Counted from the stretch's first letter, positions 1-8,025 are shown. The stretch is DNA of 11,084 nt from Candidatus Poribacteria bacterium (GCA_002687025.1 NYZG01000158.1:1-11084); one strand, 5' to 3'. The notes: generated by a model from the sequence alone, not told the origin. Numbers and translations: made by a program.

Positions 1-1237
1 AGTCTACGAGGGGATGTGCAAGGAGGCGACGGAGGTCATCGCCGTCGCCTACCGGAAGCTGGCCCCCACGGACGACGACGCCAGGAATCCACACGCGCTG
101 GAGGACAATCTCGTATTCCTCGGCATGATCAGTTTCCGTGACGAACTCACGCCGGGCGTGCGCGAGGCCGCCGAGCAGTGCTCGCGGGCCGGCATGCGGC
201 TCATCCTGATGTCGGACTACGAGATGGCGAACGTGTTCCGTCTGGCGCGCGAGGCCGGCCTGCTGGAACAGCGCTCTCAGATGCTGTCGGACGACCAACT
301 GCGGCGCATGGAGGACGAGGATGTCCTGCCACTGCTGGACAGAATAAGTGTCTACGCCCGGCTCTCCGGCGAGCAGAAGGCGCGCGTGATACGCCTGCTA
401 CAGCGTAAGGGCAGTCGCGTGGTCTTCGTGGGGCGCCAGCTGTACGACATCCCCGCGTTGAAGAATGCCGACATCGGCATCGCCTCGCGTCAGTGGAGCG
501 TCGACGCGGCAGCGCACGAGGCCGGCGTCCTTGTCGAGGACGTCAGCTTGGCGTCTCTGTACGGCATCCTGAAGTTCGCCAAGGAGGCCGGAGAGCGCGT
601 CCGCGCGGTGACGCAATGGGCCTTGGCAACGCACATCGGCCTGGCAACGTTGCTGCTTCTCGGGCTGATCCTCGGCCGCACGGACCTCTTCCTCGCCACG
701 CCGCTGGAACTGAACCACGTCCTGTGGCTGGAGCTGCTTATCTTCGCGGCCCCGCTCACGTTCGCCGCCCACGCGCTCAACCTGGCGCCGTCCCGAGGAT
801 GGCTGACGCCGAATCGCGGCGCGGCGAAGGGAATCCGATGGGGCGCCGTCGCGCGGTCGGGAATCGTGCTCGGGCTGCTGGGGCTGGCTGCGGCCGCCTA
901 CCTCTACTGGTCCTACGGGCCCGTGCCGGAAGCGGCGGACATCGCCGGGCCGGTGCAGCATATTACCGGCATCGCGTTTCTCGCCGCGAGTCTCGCGATA
1001 CTCCTCAAGAGCGCCCTGGGCGATGACACGCCTCTTCCCGCGTTTCTCAGGCAGAATCCATCGTTGCTGACGGGCATCGTCGTCTCGATGGGCGTGGCCG
1101 TCGTTATCGCCATATCGCCTCTGGCGGGACTCCTTAGCGCCACCGGTACGGGCGTCTTCTCCGGCACACGCCTCATGCAGTGGATGGTCGCCCCGGCGTT
1201 GGCCGCGGTGGCGTGGTTCCTGCCCGTGTCCGACTGA
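1..1237 (+). CDS. P-type ATPase-like membrane protein, C-terminal part, with degenerate catalytic motifs
   Basis: The reading frame is open from base 2, so the true start and the phosphorylation-site half lie upstream. The visible 411 codons follow the C-terminal half of a P2-type cation pump: the end of the nucleotide-binding domain (AVAYRKL, then LGMISFRDELTPGVREA), the second half of the P-domain, and six hydrophobic segments matching TM5-TM10. Key motifs are altered. The usual TGD is MSD (bases 209-217). The hinge GDGVNDAPALK is GRQLYDIPALK (from base 431), losing the first Mg-binding Asp and the Asn. The TM6 region reads LWLELLIFAA where calcium pumps carry NLVTDG. The reading frame is intact, GC3 is high and six helices remain, so this looks like a maintained protein rather than a pseudogene. 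Family membership is clear; ion pumping is doubtful. A gap of 40 bases separates it from the oxidoreductase downstream. Whether the DKTGT phosphorylation motif survives cannot be seen here. Confidence 0.85.
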   Translation, partial: VYEGMCKEATEVIAVAYRKLAPTDDDARNPHALEDNLVFLGMISFRDELTPGVREAAEQCSRAGMRLILMSDYEMANVFRLAREAGLLEQRSQMLSDDQLRRMEDEDVLPLLDRISVYARLSGEQKARVIRLLQRKGSRVVFVGRQLYDIPALKNADIGIASRQWSVDAAAHEAGVLVEDVSLASLYGILKFAKEAGERVRAVTQWALATHIGLATLLLLGLILGRTDLFLATPLELNHVLWLELLIFAAPLTFAAHALNLAPSRGWLTPNRGAAKGIRWGAVARSGIVLGLLGLAAAAYLYWSYGPVPEAADIAGPVQHITGIAFLAASLAILLKSALGDDTPLPAFLRQNPSLLTGIVVSMGVAVVIAISPLAGLLSATGTGVFSGTRLMQWMVAPALAAVAWFLPVSD

Positions 1238-1277
1238 CAACTCGCCAGGGCGCCTCGACCACCGGAAGGGCGAAGCC

Positions 1278-2360
1278 ATGTCACAGGTGAACGTAGCGCT
1301 CGTCGGCAGTCAGTTCATATCCGAGATACATGCCGAATCGCTCAAGCGGGTCCCGCGCGCAAACGTCCTCGCCGTCGCTTCTCCAACAGAAGAGCATGTC
1401 ACGGACTTCGCGGATCGCCATGGCATACCCAACCACTTCACCGACTACCGCAAGATGCTCGAGATGGGCGAGGTGGACGTCGTGCTGCTGGGCCTGCCCA
1501 ACGACCTGCACGCCGAGGCCGCCATCGCGGCGGCGGAGGCGGGCAAGCACGTGATCTGCGAGAAGCCGCTCTGCCTGAACCTCGCGGACGCCGACGCCAT
1601 GATCGACGCGTGCGACGCGGCGGGCGTCAAGCTGATGTACGCCGAGGAGCTCTGCTTCACGCCGAAGTACGTCCGTCTGAAGCAACTCGCCGACGAGGGA
1701 GCGCTGGGCGACATCTACATGGTCAAGCAGTCCGAGAAGCACGACGGCCCGCACGCGCCGTGGTTCTGGGACGTGGACCGCTCCGGCGGCGGCGTAACCC
1801 TCGACATGGGTTGCCACGCCTTCCACTTCTTCCGGTGGATGCTCCCCGGCGCCGAGGTCACGAGCGTCTACGCGCAGATGGACACCGCCGTCCACGGCGA
1901 CAAGACGCGCGGCGACGACAACGCCGTCATAATCGTGACCTTCTCCAACGGCGCGACCTGCGTGGCCGAGGAGAGTTGGGCAAAGCCCGGCGGCATGGAC
2001 GACCGCGCCGAGGTCCACGGCTCCGACGGCGTCGCCTACGCCGACCTGCTGCACGGCAACGCCATCCGCACGTTCAGCCGGGAGGGATACGGCTACGCCG
2101 TCGAGAAGGCGGACAGCACCGCCGGGTGGACGTTCACCATATATGAGGAGGCGTGGAACTACGGATTCCCGCAGGAGATGGAGCACTTCGTCGACTGCGT
2201 CGCGGACGACACCGAGCCGCTAGTCACAGGCAGAGACGGCCGCGAGGCGCTCAGGATGGTCTTCGCAGCCTATGAGTCCGCCGGGACGGGTCGCAAGATC
2301 GAGTTCCCATACGAGACCGCCGCGCGTCGCCCGATCGACCTGTGGCGCCCCGCGCCCTAG
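1278..2360 (+). CDS. Gfo/Idh/MocA family NAD(P)-dependent oxidoreductase
   Basis: This 360-residue protein has the usual length and two-domain layout of the family, whose members oxidise or reduce sugars, inositols and related polyols in the cytoplasm. The N-terminal Rossmann fold begins VNVALVGSQFISEIHAESL. The family EKP motif is at residues 95-97, with K96 the expected catalytic lysine. The substrate-domain motif TLDMGCHAFHFFRWM places the expected catalytic histidine at H180. The C-terminus has the common TGRDGREALRMVFAAYESA stretch. The dinucleotide glycine motif is unusual: GSQFIS replaces the typical GxGxxG pattern, keeping only the first glycine. ATG at 1278 is supported by GGAAGG at 1264-1269. 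The gene lies 40 bases after the ATPase-like gene and may share its transcript. It ends in an inverted-repeat region facing the convergent glycosyltransferase gene. The family is certain; the substrate cannot be told. Confidence 0.93.
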   Translation: MSQVNVALVGSQFISEIHAESLKRVPRANVLAVASPTEEHVTDFADRHGIPNHFTDYRKMLEMGEVDVVLLGLPNDLHAEAAIAAAEAGKHVICEKPLCLNLADADAMIDACDAAGVKLMYAEELCFTPKYVRLKQLADEGALGDIYMVKQSEKHDGPHAPWFWDVDRSGGGVTLDMGCHAFHFFRWMLPGAEVTSVYAQMDTAVHGDKTRGDDNAVIIVTFSNGATCVAEESWAKPGGMDDRAEVHGSDGVAYADLLHGNAIRTFSREGYGYAVEKADSTAGWTFTIYEEAWNYGFPQEMEHFVDCVADDTEPLVTGRDGREALRMVFAAYESAGTGRKIEFPYETAARRPIDLWRPAP

Positions 2361-2413
2361 TGGCTCGCCGCAGCGACTGTCCTGAATGCCGCGCGGGGCA
2401 GGACGGGCGCCAC
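2342..2413. terminator. Nested inverted repeats between convergent genes
   Basis: The two convergent genes end within 52 bases of each other. Here GTGGCGCCC (2342-2350) is the reverse complement of GGGCGCCAC (2405-2413), CCCCGCGC (2348-2355) of GCGCGGGG (2391-2398), and GTCCTG (2379-2384) of CAGGAC (2399-2404). Not all can pair at once, but each strand could fold into a GC-rich structure at the 3' end of both genes. There is no T-run, so a simple Rho-independent terminator is not shown. The role as a shared two-way transcript end is inferred from position. Confidence 0.4.
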
Positions 2414-3597
2414 TATGGATGCGGGCCGAACGTCTTCCGCTGCATCTGGTGCGATCGCCCCTTCCACGCCGACCGACCGGACAGTCCCGCCAGTCCGACG
2501 AGTAGCACGTACGATGTGTGGAACGGCGCGAGCAGGGGCAGATACGCGAGCAGGTCGCGTCGCCCGAAGAGGGACAGGCCACGCGCCAGAAGCGCCCACT
2601 CGGGCAGCAGCTTGAGCGCGACGAGCCCCACCGCCCATGGTAGCGATCCGAACCCCATCAACGCGAGCAACACGGCGACCGGCAGAAGCAGATTCACGCC
2701 GTACGCCACGACGCTGAACCACACGACGGAGAGCCGGTTCTCCAGGCTGTTCGACGACCACCGCAGCCGCTGGTCCAGGAACGCGCGGTACGTGGGCATG
2801 GGGCGCGTCCACACGAGCGAGTCCGCCGAATGCGCCACCTCGATCCGCCACTGCGTGTGGCGATCGACCCACTGCACGAACATGTTGTCCTCCGCGACGG
2901 TGAACCCCATCTTCATGAACCCGCCGAGCTCCTCGTACGCGGCGCGTCGATACGCGAGGCTGTTGCCCGTGCAGCCCATCGCCAAACGCCACGCCAGCCC
3001 GCCCGCGAAGGCAGCGAAGATGCCGAGAAGCTCCAGCGACTGAAGCTTGACGAACGCGCTGCCGCCGTCACCACGAGCATCCAGCACCGAAAACCCGACG
3101 ACCACGCCCGTGTCGGCCCGGAATCGCGACGTGAGGGCGCGCAGCCAACTCGGCGGGGCAACGCAGTCCGCGTCCGTCCCGGCGACGATCTCGCCGCGGC
3201 TTTGGCGAATGCCGAGGTCGAGAGCGTGCTGTTTCCCGGTGCGGTCGGCGTCTCCCAGGTCGGCGAGAGATAACACGCGCAGATGCGGCGCGCCGTCGAG
3301 ATACGCCTCGGCCCGAGCGCGTGTGTCGTCCTCGGAGTGGTCGTCCACGAAGATCACTTCGTATCGATCTTGCGGGTAGTCCTGCGCCAGCAGGGCGGGC
3401 AGGCAGGCGTCGACGTTCTCGGCCTCGTTGCGCGCGGCGACGACGATCGACACGTGGGGTAGGTCGGCGTTGGCAGGCGCGGGCGCCCGCCGACGGCGGA
3501 GACGGAACAGCCCGACGACGAAGAAGCACGCGACCACCGCATAGGTCAGCGTCAGCGACGTCACGAAGCCGTATGCGGCGGACCAGATGTCGCTCAA
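2413..3597 (-). CDS. Membrane-anchored family 2 glycosyltransferase
   Basis: This 394-residue protein is a processive-type GT-A glycosyltransferase with one N-terminal membrane helix (about residues 14-32), a cytoplasmic catalytic domain, and about three C-terminal helices (about 296-318, 321-339, 352-372). The fold opens with HVSIVVAARNEAENV. VDDHSEDDT (85-92) is the nucleotide-binding region, TDADC (141-145) supplies the DxD-like metal site, AEDNM (235-239) holds the likely acidic catalytic residue, and QRLRW (276-280) is the QxxRW acceptor motif. Such enzymes transfer a sugar from a nucleotide-sugar to a polysaccharide or glycolipid at the inner face of the membrane; substrates cannot be predicted. 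The start codon is TTG at 3597, supported by GAGAGGG at 3603-3609 with a 5-base gap; there is no ATG alternative near it. The nucleoside hydrolase stop lies 19 bases upstream, so the two are probably cotranscribed. Confidence 0.92.
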   Translation of the reverse strand: MSDIWSAAYGFVTSLTLTYAVVACFFVVGLFRLRRRRAPAPANADLPHVSIVVAARNEAENVDACLPALLAQDYPQDRYEVIFVDDHSEDDTRARAEAYLDGAPHLRVLSLADLGDADRTGKQHALDLGIRQSRGEIVAGTDADCVAPPSWLRALTSRFRADTGVVVGFSVLDARGDGGSAFVKLQSLELLGIFAAFAGGLAWRLAMGCTGNSLAYRRAAYEELGGFMKMGFTVAEDNMFVQWVDRHTQWRIEVAHSADSLVWTRPMPTYRAFLDQRLRWSSNSLENRLSVVWFSVVAYGVNLLLPVAVLLALMGFGSLPWAVGLVALKLLPEWALLARGLSLFGRRDLLAYLPLLAPFHTSYVLLVGLAGLSGRSAWKGRSHQMQRKTFGPHP

Positions 3598-3616
3598 GCT
3601 GTCCCTCTCGGGTCCC

Positions 3617-4582
3617 CTAGCCGCGCAGCACGCGATCCTCGAAGAGCGCGAGAAATCGCGGCGCGTCCACGGACAGGGCGATGCGCGCGTTGGGCGTGTC
3701 CTTGAACCGGGGCCGATCCCGCAGATCGGCCGCCGTCAGCCCGGCGGAGATGTCGCCCGACGTCTCAATGGTAACGCACGCATCGCGGAACCCGAAAAGG
3801 CCCTCGTCCACAAGGTAGGCGATGGTGAGCGCGTCGTGCACGTACATGCCCTGCGCGTCCTCGTATTGTGCCGCGAACTCCATCGTGTGACCCGTGATGT
3901 CCCGCACGAACCGGCCGAGGCCGTCGTTCCCATGTCGGTTCACCGCGTCGCGAGTCAGGGTCACCTGCTCGGTGACGTTGAGGGGGAAAAGCGTGATCGG
4001 GGCCCCGCAATCGAAGACGATCGCCGCGGCGTGCGGATCGGCGTAGATGTTGAACTCAGCGCAGATCGACACGTTCCCAGGGCGGTCGAAGACGCCGCCC
4101 ATAACTACGATCTCCCGCACGCTCCCAATGGCGGCGGGGTCGGCCTGGACGCATCGTGCGATGTTCGTCAGCGGACCCACGGCGACGAGCGTGATGTCGC
4201 CGTCACGCTCGCGAATCTCTCGGAGAATGACGTCCTGCGCGGCGTCTTGGGCCGGCGGCACGTCGCTCGGTGGATACGTCGGCCGGCCATCGTCGTCCGT
4301 CAGCGCGTGCGCGCCACCGAGTCCGTCGCCGCCGTGCACCTCGTCGGCGCAGACCGGTTCTCGCACGAGCGGACGGCCCGCGCCTCTCGCAACAGGCGGG
4401 CGTCGATTCGGCTCAATCGCGTCGAGTGTGCGCAGGATGTTCGCCGTGGCGTAGTCGACGTCGATGTTGCCGCTCACGGCCGTTATGCACGCGACGTCGA
4501 TCTCGTGCGATCGCATCGCGAGACATATCGCGAGCGCGTCATCGACGCCCGTGTCCGTGTCCAGAACGATGGGTCGTGCCAT
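3617..4582 (-). CDS. Inosine-uridine preferring nucleoside hydrolase
   Basis: This 321-residue enzyme has the family's usual length. It should hydrolyse the N-glycosidic bond of ribonucleosides to give ribose and free base for salvage in the cytoplasm. The N-terminal signature VLDTDTGVDDALAI places the calcium- and ribose-binding aspartates at D8, D10, D14 and D15. Other family blocks are VAVGPLTNIA (134-142), MGGVF (161-165), AEFNIYADPHAA (176-187, with N178 and D182) and YVHDALTIA (247-255). H249-D250 match the catalytic histidine and metal aspartate of inosine-uridine hydrolases. ATG at 4582 is preferred because the signature follows at once and GAGAGG sits 5 bases upstream. A longer frame reaching 4855 would run 169 bases into the preceding gene and adds unrelated arginine-rich sequence. 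The gene lies between the secreted LamG protein (104-base gap) and the glycosyltransferase (19-base gap). Base preference is not predictable. Confidence 0.95.
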   Translation of the reverse strand: MARPIVLDTDTGVDDALAICLAMRSHEIDVACITAVSGNIDVDYATANILRTLDAIEPNRRPPVARGAGRPLVREPVCADEVHGGDGLGGAHALTDDDGRPTYPPSDVPPAQDAAQDVILREIRERDGDITLVAVGPLTNIARCVQADPAAIGSVREIVVMGGVFDRPGNVSICAEFNIYADPHAAAIVFDCGAPITLFPLNVTEQVTLTRDAVNRHGNDGLGRFVRDITGHTMEFAAQYEDAQGMYVHDALTIAYLVDEGLFGFRDACVTIETSGDISAGLTAADLRDRPRFKDTPNARIALSVDAPRFLALFEDRVLRG

Positions 4583-4686
4583 GTGTGCCTCTCGGATCTC
4601 GCGTCCGGCGATGATCCCACGGCGGGCGCGGACCCGCAATCGACCGCGCGTCCCGCACGCCTCCGAATCGACGGGGATCGCGAGCG

Positions 4687-7104
4687 TCAACGCACGGCGT
4701 GGAACAGCGGCATATCCAGGTCGAGGTCGAGCGTGTCGGACAGGTAGATGCTGTCGAGTTGCGGGTTGTCGGCAAGAGACTCGATCTTGAACCGAACCGG
4801 CTGCGCCGTCCCTACCGACGGCAGATCGAGCTCCTTCCTGCCGAGGATCGCCCACCGAGCAACGCGGATCCGTTTAGCCGCCAGGGAGCCCGAAGCGACC
4901 GCGTGCACCGCGTACTCCTCCATGACCAGCGCCTCCCGATACGGCGCGATGTCCCCAAGCGCGGGGACATCCGAACGGTCGACGAGCGTCGCCTCGACTT
5001 CGATGCGCTCAACCTCGCGCCGCGCCCGCAGGAGACTGTTGTGCTCCTCATAGCTGCGCTGCGCTTCTGCCGGGTCGAGCGCGCGAGCGTACAGCGCGAC
5101 GCCTTCCAGCGTCCCGCGCCACACGCGGCCACCATCCCACTCATCGCCGAATAGGAAGTGATGGGGCTCCCAGTTGCTGAAGTCGCCCTGCACGCCGTGC
5201 GTCTCCAGCACCTGCTTGCCGTTGCGGTAGTAGACCAGTTTCCCCGCGGAGTAGGTCACGACGACATGCTGAGGTTCTCGCGCGGTCAGAGGGCCGAGGT
5301 CGACCTCCGGGCTCGCGCCGTTTGCGCCGGTGCGAGGCGTCCGCAGGCGGAAGACCAAGCGATCTCCCTGCTGCCCTAGCGTGAAGTTGCGGGAGCCGGA
5401 GTCCGTCGAAAAAGTGACGATGCGCGCGGGGCCGCTTTGCGACAGGTCGCGTGGCGCAATCGTCGCCTCGACCGTGAGGGCGTTCGCGTTGCGGAAGGCG
5501 TCGAGCAGATGTTTGTCGGCCTCGTCCGCGAGGAACGCGCCGCCGGTGAGCGTCATTGCGTAGTGATGATCCAGTGCCGCTTCGTCTCGGGACCACAGTC
5601 GATACGTCGGCTCGCCGGGATCGTTCGCGTTCTTCCAGACGAAGATCGGCTCCGTGCCGTCGACCGGCCACGTGGCCGCACGGACTGTTACCCACTGCGG
5701 CTCGAGCCGGTTCGGCTCCTGCGCGCGGTCGGCGATTCCCTCCAGGAGGATGTCGTCAGCATCCGCCAGCCGGCGATCCAGAGTAACGACCAGCGTTCGT
5801 CCGTCTGTCCCGACGCGCCAACCGTCCACAGCCGCCCCCGACCCCATGCGGAAGTGTGGGCGGCGGACCTCGATGTCCTCATCGAACTTGACGACGATTT
5901 CCGTGCCGTCCCGAACGACGGCATATAGGGGACGTGGTGGCGCCGCGGCATCCACCTGCACGTATCCGCGTCGTTCGCCACCTGAGCCTCGCGCGACGAC
6001 CGTGTACCGCCCGGGCGTCGAGTACGTGTGGCGGCCGACGGCTCCCTTGCTCACGGCCCCGTCGCCGAAGTCCCACGCCCAGTCAGCCGCGCCTCCCTCG
6101 CTCTCAAGCGCGACGGTATAGGGGGCCTCGCCAAGATGACGGCCGAGCCGCCCAGGATCGATCCAGGCGTCGCCTTCCATATCCGCCGTATTGTCGTAAG
6201 TGATGCGGACCCATCCGTCCATCGCGGTGAAGCCTTCGTTGAAGCGACCGAGGTAGAGCTCCCCGGATGCCTTGCCGATTCTCGGGCCGGTCATCGTCAT
6301 GAAGCGCGGGTGGTTGCTCCATCGGGGGTAGTACACCTCCTCGCCGTCGATGCCGGGAGCGTCGTTGATCCGCACGGTGCGGCGGTTCTGCGCGTCGGCA
6401 TCGAACATCGTCACCGTTCGATGGTCGCCGTTGAAGACGAACATGCGATAGCTGTCGTCCGGCGCGATGGAGGGCCAGCACCCGTTCGTGTATTCCCGCC
6501 ACGTGGGTTCGCCCGTGAGCGTGGCGACTCCGCAACGCGGCCACGGGAACGCGTCGGCGGCGCGTGTCCCGTCGTGTGAAAGGCGGAACCAGGGTACTTG
6601 CTCATGTCCCAAGGGCGTCTGCCGCCAGAACGTCTCCACGACGGACGGATCGTCCAGCCGGTAGCGAACGAGCGGGTTCGTGCCTCCGCCGTCGTCATCC
6701 CGGACGTACAGCCAGTCGACACCTGTAGCGGGATCACGCCACACGTCCGACGCGAAGCCGCTGACGAGCTTACGAAGGCCCGTGCCATCCCAGTTGACGA
6801 TGTAGACAGCGTTCTCTGACCGCCTCGTGAAGACCACTCGACTCCCATCCTGCGTGAAGATGGGCTTCGCGTAGGTTCGTACGTCGGTCACTACGCGACG
6901 GACTCCTCTGCCGTCCTCGGTGTCGAATCCGTACACTGCGTGGACGCCACCTTCGTCGCGCACCCAGACAAGGCGCGTGCGCGCGCCCGTCAGGGAGACG
7001 ACCGCGTCTTCGACACCTGCAAATGCGCCGAACGAAATCGCGCAGAGGATTGCCACGAGCCGCAGCAGCGTCGCCAATGCAGCACGAGATGAGATCCGAC
7101 GCAT
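4687..7104 (-). CDS. Secreted multidomain protein: beta-propeller-like, PKD, Ig-like and LamG domains
   Basis: The 805-residue product begins with a signal peptide (residues 1-29, RR charge, hydrophobic core, AFA before the likely cleavage); the C21 context is not a good lipobox. Residues about 40-320 hold TolB/WD40-like propeller repeats, for example AKPIFTQDGSRVVFTRR and VYIVNWDGTGLRKLV. A PKD domain (about 328-387) carries WAWDFGDGA and HTYSTPGRYTVV. About 390-475 resembles a bacterial Ig-like (SbsA type) domain: VVKFDEDIEV, then LVVTLDRRL and GIADRA. A LamG/concanavalin-like domain (about 538-690) has ALTVEATIAP, HVVVTYSAGKLVYYRNGK and GTLEGVALYARALDPAEA. The last 110 residues form a separate segment containing IAPYREALVMEEYAV. 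These domains bind carbohydrate or protein; no catalytic site is visible. ATG at 7104 is chosen over GTG at 7122 because GGAGGGG lies just before it and the signal peptide starts there. It leads the minus-strand run that continues into the nucleoside hydrolase. Confidence 0.88.
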   Translation of the reverse strand: MRRISSRAALATLLRLVAILCAISFGAFAGVEDAVVSLTGARTRLVWVRDEGGVHAVYGFDTEDGRGVRRVVTDVRTYAKPIFTQDGSRVVFTRRSENAVYIVNWDGTGLRKLVSGFASDVWRDPATGVDWLYVRDDDGGGTNPLVRYRLDDPSVVETFWRQTPLGHEQVPWFRLSHDGTRAADAFPWPRCGVATLTGEPTWREYTNGCWPSIAPDDSYRMFVFNGDHRTVTMFDADAQNRRTVRINDAPGIDGEEVYYPRWSNHPRFMTMTGPRIGKASGELYLGRFNEGFTAMDGWVRITYDNTADMEGDAWIDPGRLGRHLGEAPYTVALESEGGAADWAWDFGDGAVSKGAVGRHTYSTPGRYTVVARGSGGERRGYVQVDAAAPPRPLYAVVRDGTEIVVKFDEDIEVRRPHFRMGSGAAVDGWRVGTDGRTLVVTLDRRLADADDILLEGIADRAQEPNRLEPQWVTVRAATWPVDGTEPIFVWKNANDPGEPTYRLWSRDEAALDHHYAMTLTGGAFLADEADKHLLDAFRNANALTVEATIAPRDLSQSGPARIVTFSTDSGSRNFTLGQQGDRLVFRLRTPRTGANGASPEVDLGPLTAREPQHVVVTYSAGKLVYYRNGKQVLETHGVQGDFSNWEPHHFLFGDEWDGGRVWRGTLEGVALYARALDPAEAQRSYEEHNSLLRARREVERIEVEATLVDRSDVPALGDIAPYREALVMEEYAVHAVASGSLAAKRIRVARWAILGRKELDLPSVGTAQPVRFKIESLADNPQLDSIYLSDTLDLDLDMPLFHAVR

Positions 7105-7183
7105 TGTCCCCTCCAGTACCACCCCGGCGTGGGCGCCGTCCCGTACAGGTAGACATAGCTCCGGGCGCCCTCAGTCCGGCCGG

Positions 7184-7565
7184 TCACCCATTCCGACCTA
7201 CGCGAAACCCAACGCAACTCAGACCCATGTCGGCGCCCCGAACAGGCGACGCGGCACGTGCGCGTCGAGGCCCTCGTGCGCGCGAGAGCGCACGCTACAG
7301 AAGCCGGTTTCGGGCCGGGCGGGGCCGGCATCCAGCGCGTGGTGGCAGGATGTCGTGGCGTACCTGTCGGCCACTGCGACGGCGCCTGCCATGTCCCACA
7401 CACTGAACGGGCTCGCCCCGCTCGGATAGCTTTCCACGGACGCGGGGCCTCCGTCACCGTCGTCGACGCGGCCATCGCCGTGTCGCGGCGCTGCGTGGGT
7501 AGCGCGTGCATTCCCTCGTCGCGCACCCGCGCCGCCTGTACGTTTCCGCTAAACCCCACGGCCGT
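7184..7565 (-). pseudogene. Decayed formylglycine-generating enzyme / sulfatase-modifying-factor domain
   Basis: No single frame is intact, but family motifs appear in order over three minus-strand frames. First, near 7559-7490, VGFSGNVQAA and ALPTQRRDTAMAA recall the block around VSWxDAxAYCxW and RLPTEAEWExAA. Second, near 7440-7360, SYPSGASPFSVWDMAG followed by VADRY matches the SYPPGASPYGVYDMAGNVWEWVADRY type of core, with the NVWEW part lost; PETGF follows. Third, VGFRV ends the frame that stops at 7184-7186, matching the family's C-terminal GFR motif. The RGGSW block is not recognisable. Active members oxidise a cysteine to formylglycine in sulfatases or are related iron enzymes; this copy cannot do so as read. 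It points the same way as the secreted protein, whose start is 79 bases further on. Sequencing error is possible but would need several indels. The 5' boundary is approximate. Confidence 0.55.
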
Positions 7566-7827
7566 TCCCGCCGTTAGGAGAGTAGCGAGCACGGCGAGGC
7601 ATGCGACGCGTGCTCGTAGCGCGACGTTGGACGTGGGGCCGATGGCGTCCCCGCCTCGGCGACGGCGCGCGATCGTGGAAGGAATCGGCGCATTACCCAG
7701 AATCCTCGGCTTCACGCGGCGCACGGTCCCGAGCCATCCGCGATCCGACGCGGCAGAGAGGCCGCCTATCGGACCCGTGGCTCATTCGAGACGCGTATCC
7801 GTCTCACCGCCGACACGGGAGATCGCC

Positions 7828-8025
7828 GTGCGAGGCATGAACTGGAAGACGCTGCTGTTCATGATCGCCCTCGGGGGCGTCGTGTTCACGATCCGCGGTA
7901 CCGGATCGCGAGAGTCCTCTTGGCAAGCGGCGAAGGTACTGTACGCGTTTCTCGGGATTCTGATAGTGGTGAAGGTTCTCTGGACGTTCATAAGGCGCAG
8001 CCCCAACCGCGAAACCGACGAGTAA
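7828..8025 (+). CDS. Small two-helix membrane protein, unknown function
   Basis: A 65-residue ORF starts at GTG 7828, supported by GGGAGA at 7817-7822 with a 5-base gap; ATG at 7837 in the same frame is a weaker alternative. The frame stays open further upstream, but that part is arginine- and proline-rich and looks non-coding. The protein has two hydrophobic segments (about residues 7-22 and 38-55), a short polar loop with TGSRESSW, and a basic-then-acidic tail (RRSPNRETDE), which suggests a helical hairpin in the inner membrane. I do not recognise the family. It is divergent from the FGE remnant and secreted-protein genes. The next plus-strand element is the hairpin with T-run at 8147-8181, which could end its transcript. 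Confidence 0.6.
   Translation: MRGMNWKTLLFMIALGGVVFTIRGTGSRESSWQAAKVLYAFLGILIVVKVLWTFIRRSPNRETDE

Noticed and set aside
398..1279. 293-codon minus-strand frame
   Set aside because: It is antisense to the ATPase-like gene, Arg- and Gln-rich, and has no domain.
3587..4747. 386-codon open frame on the plus strand
   Set aside because: It lies antisense to the nucleoside hydrolase, which has every family motif. Long antisense frames are expected in GC-rich DNA, and the translation is arginine- and valine-rich with no domain.
4583..4855. N-terminal extension of the nucleoside hydrolase
   Set aside because: It would overlap the upstream gene by 169 bases, has arginine-rich non-conserved sequence, and the ATG at 4582 has a good ribosome site directly before the family signature.
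6990..7724. 244-codon minus-strand ORF with a signal-like hydrophobic stretch (VACLAVLATLLTAGTA)
   Set aside because: Its 3' part overlaps the start of the secreted protein out of frame, and the FGE motifs are split between this and two other frames, so it is not an intact gene. The hydrophobic stretch could be the start of the decayed gene, but this is unproven.
7258..7827. Long upstream extension of the small membrane protein frame
   Set aside because: The translation is compositionally random (Arg, Ala, Pro), lies antisense to the FGE remnant, and the GTG at 7828 has its own ribosome site.
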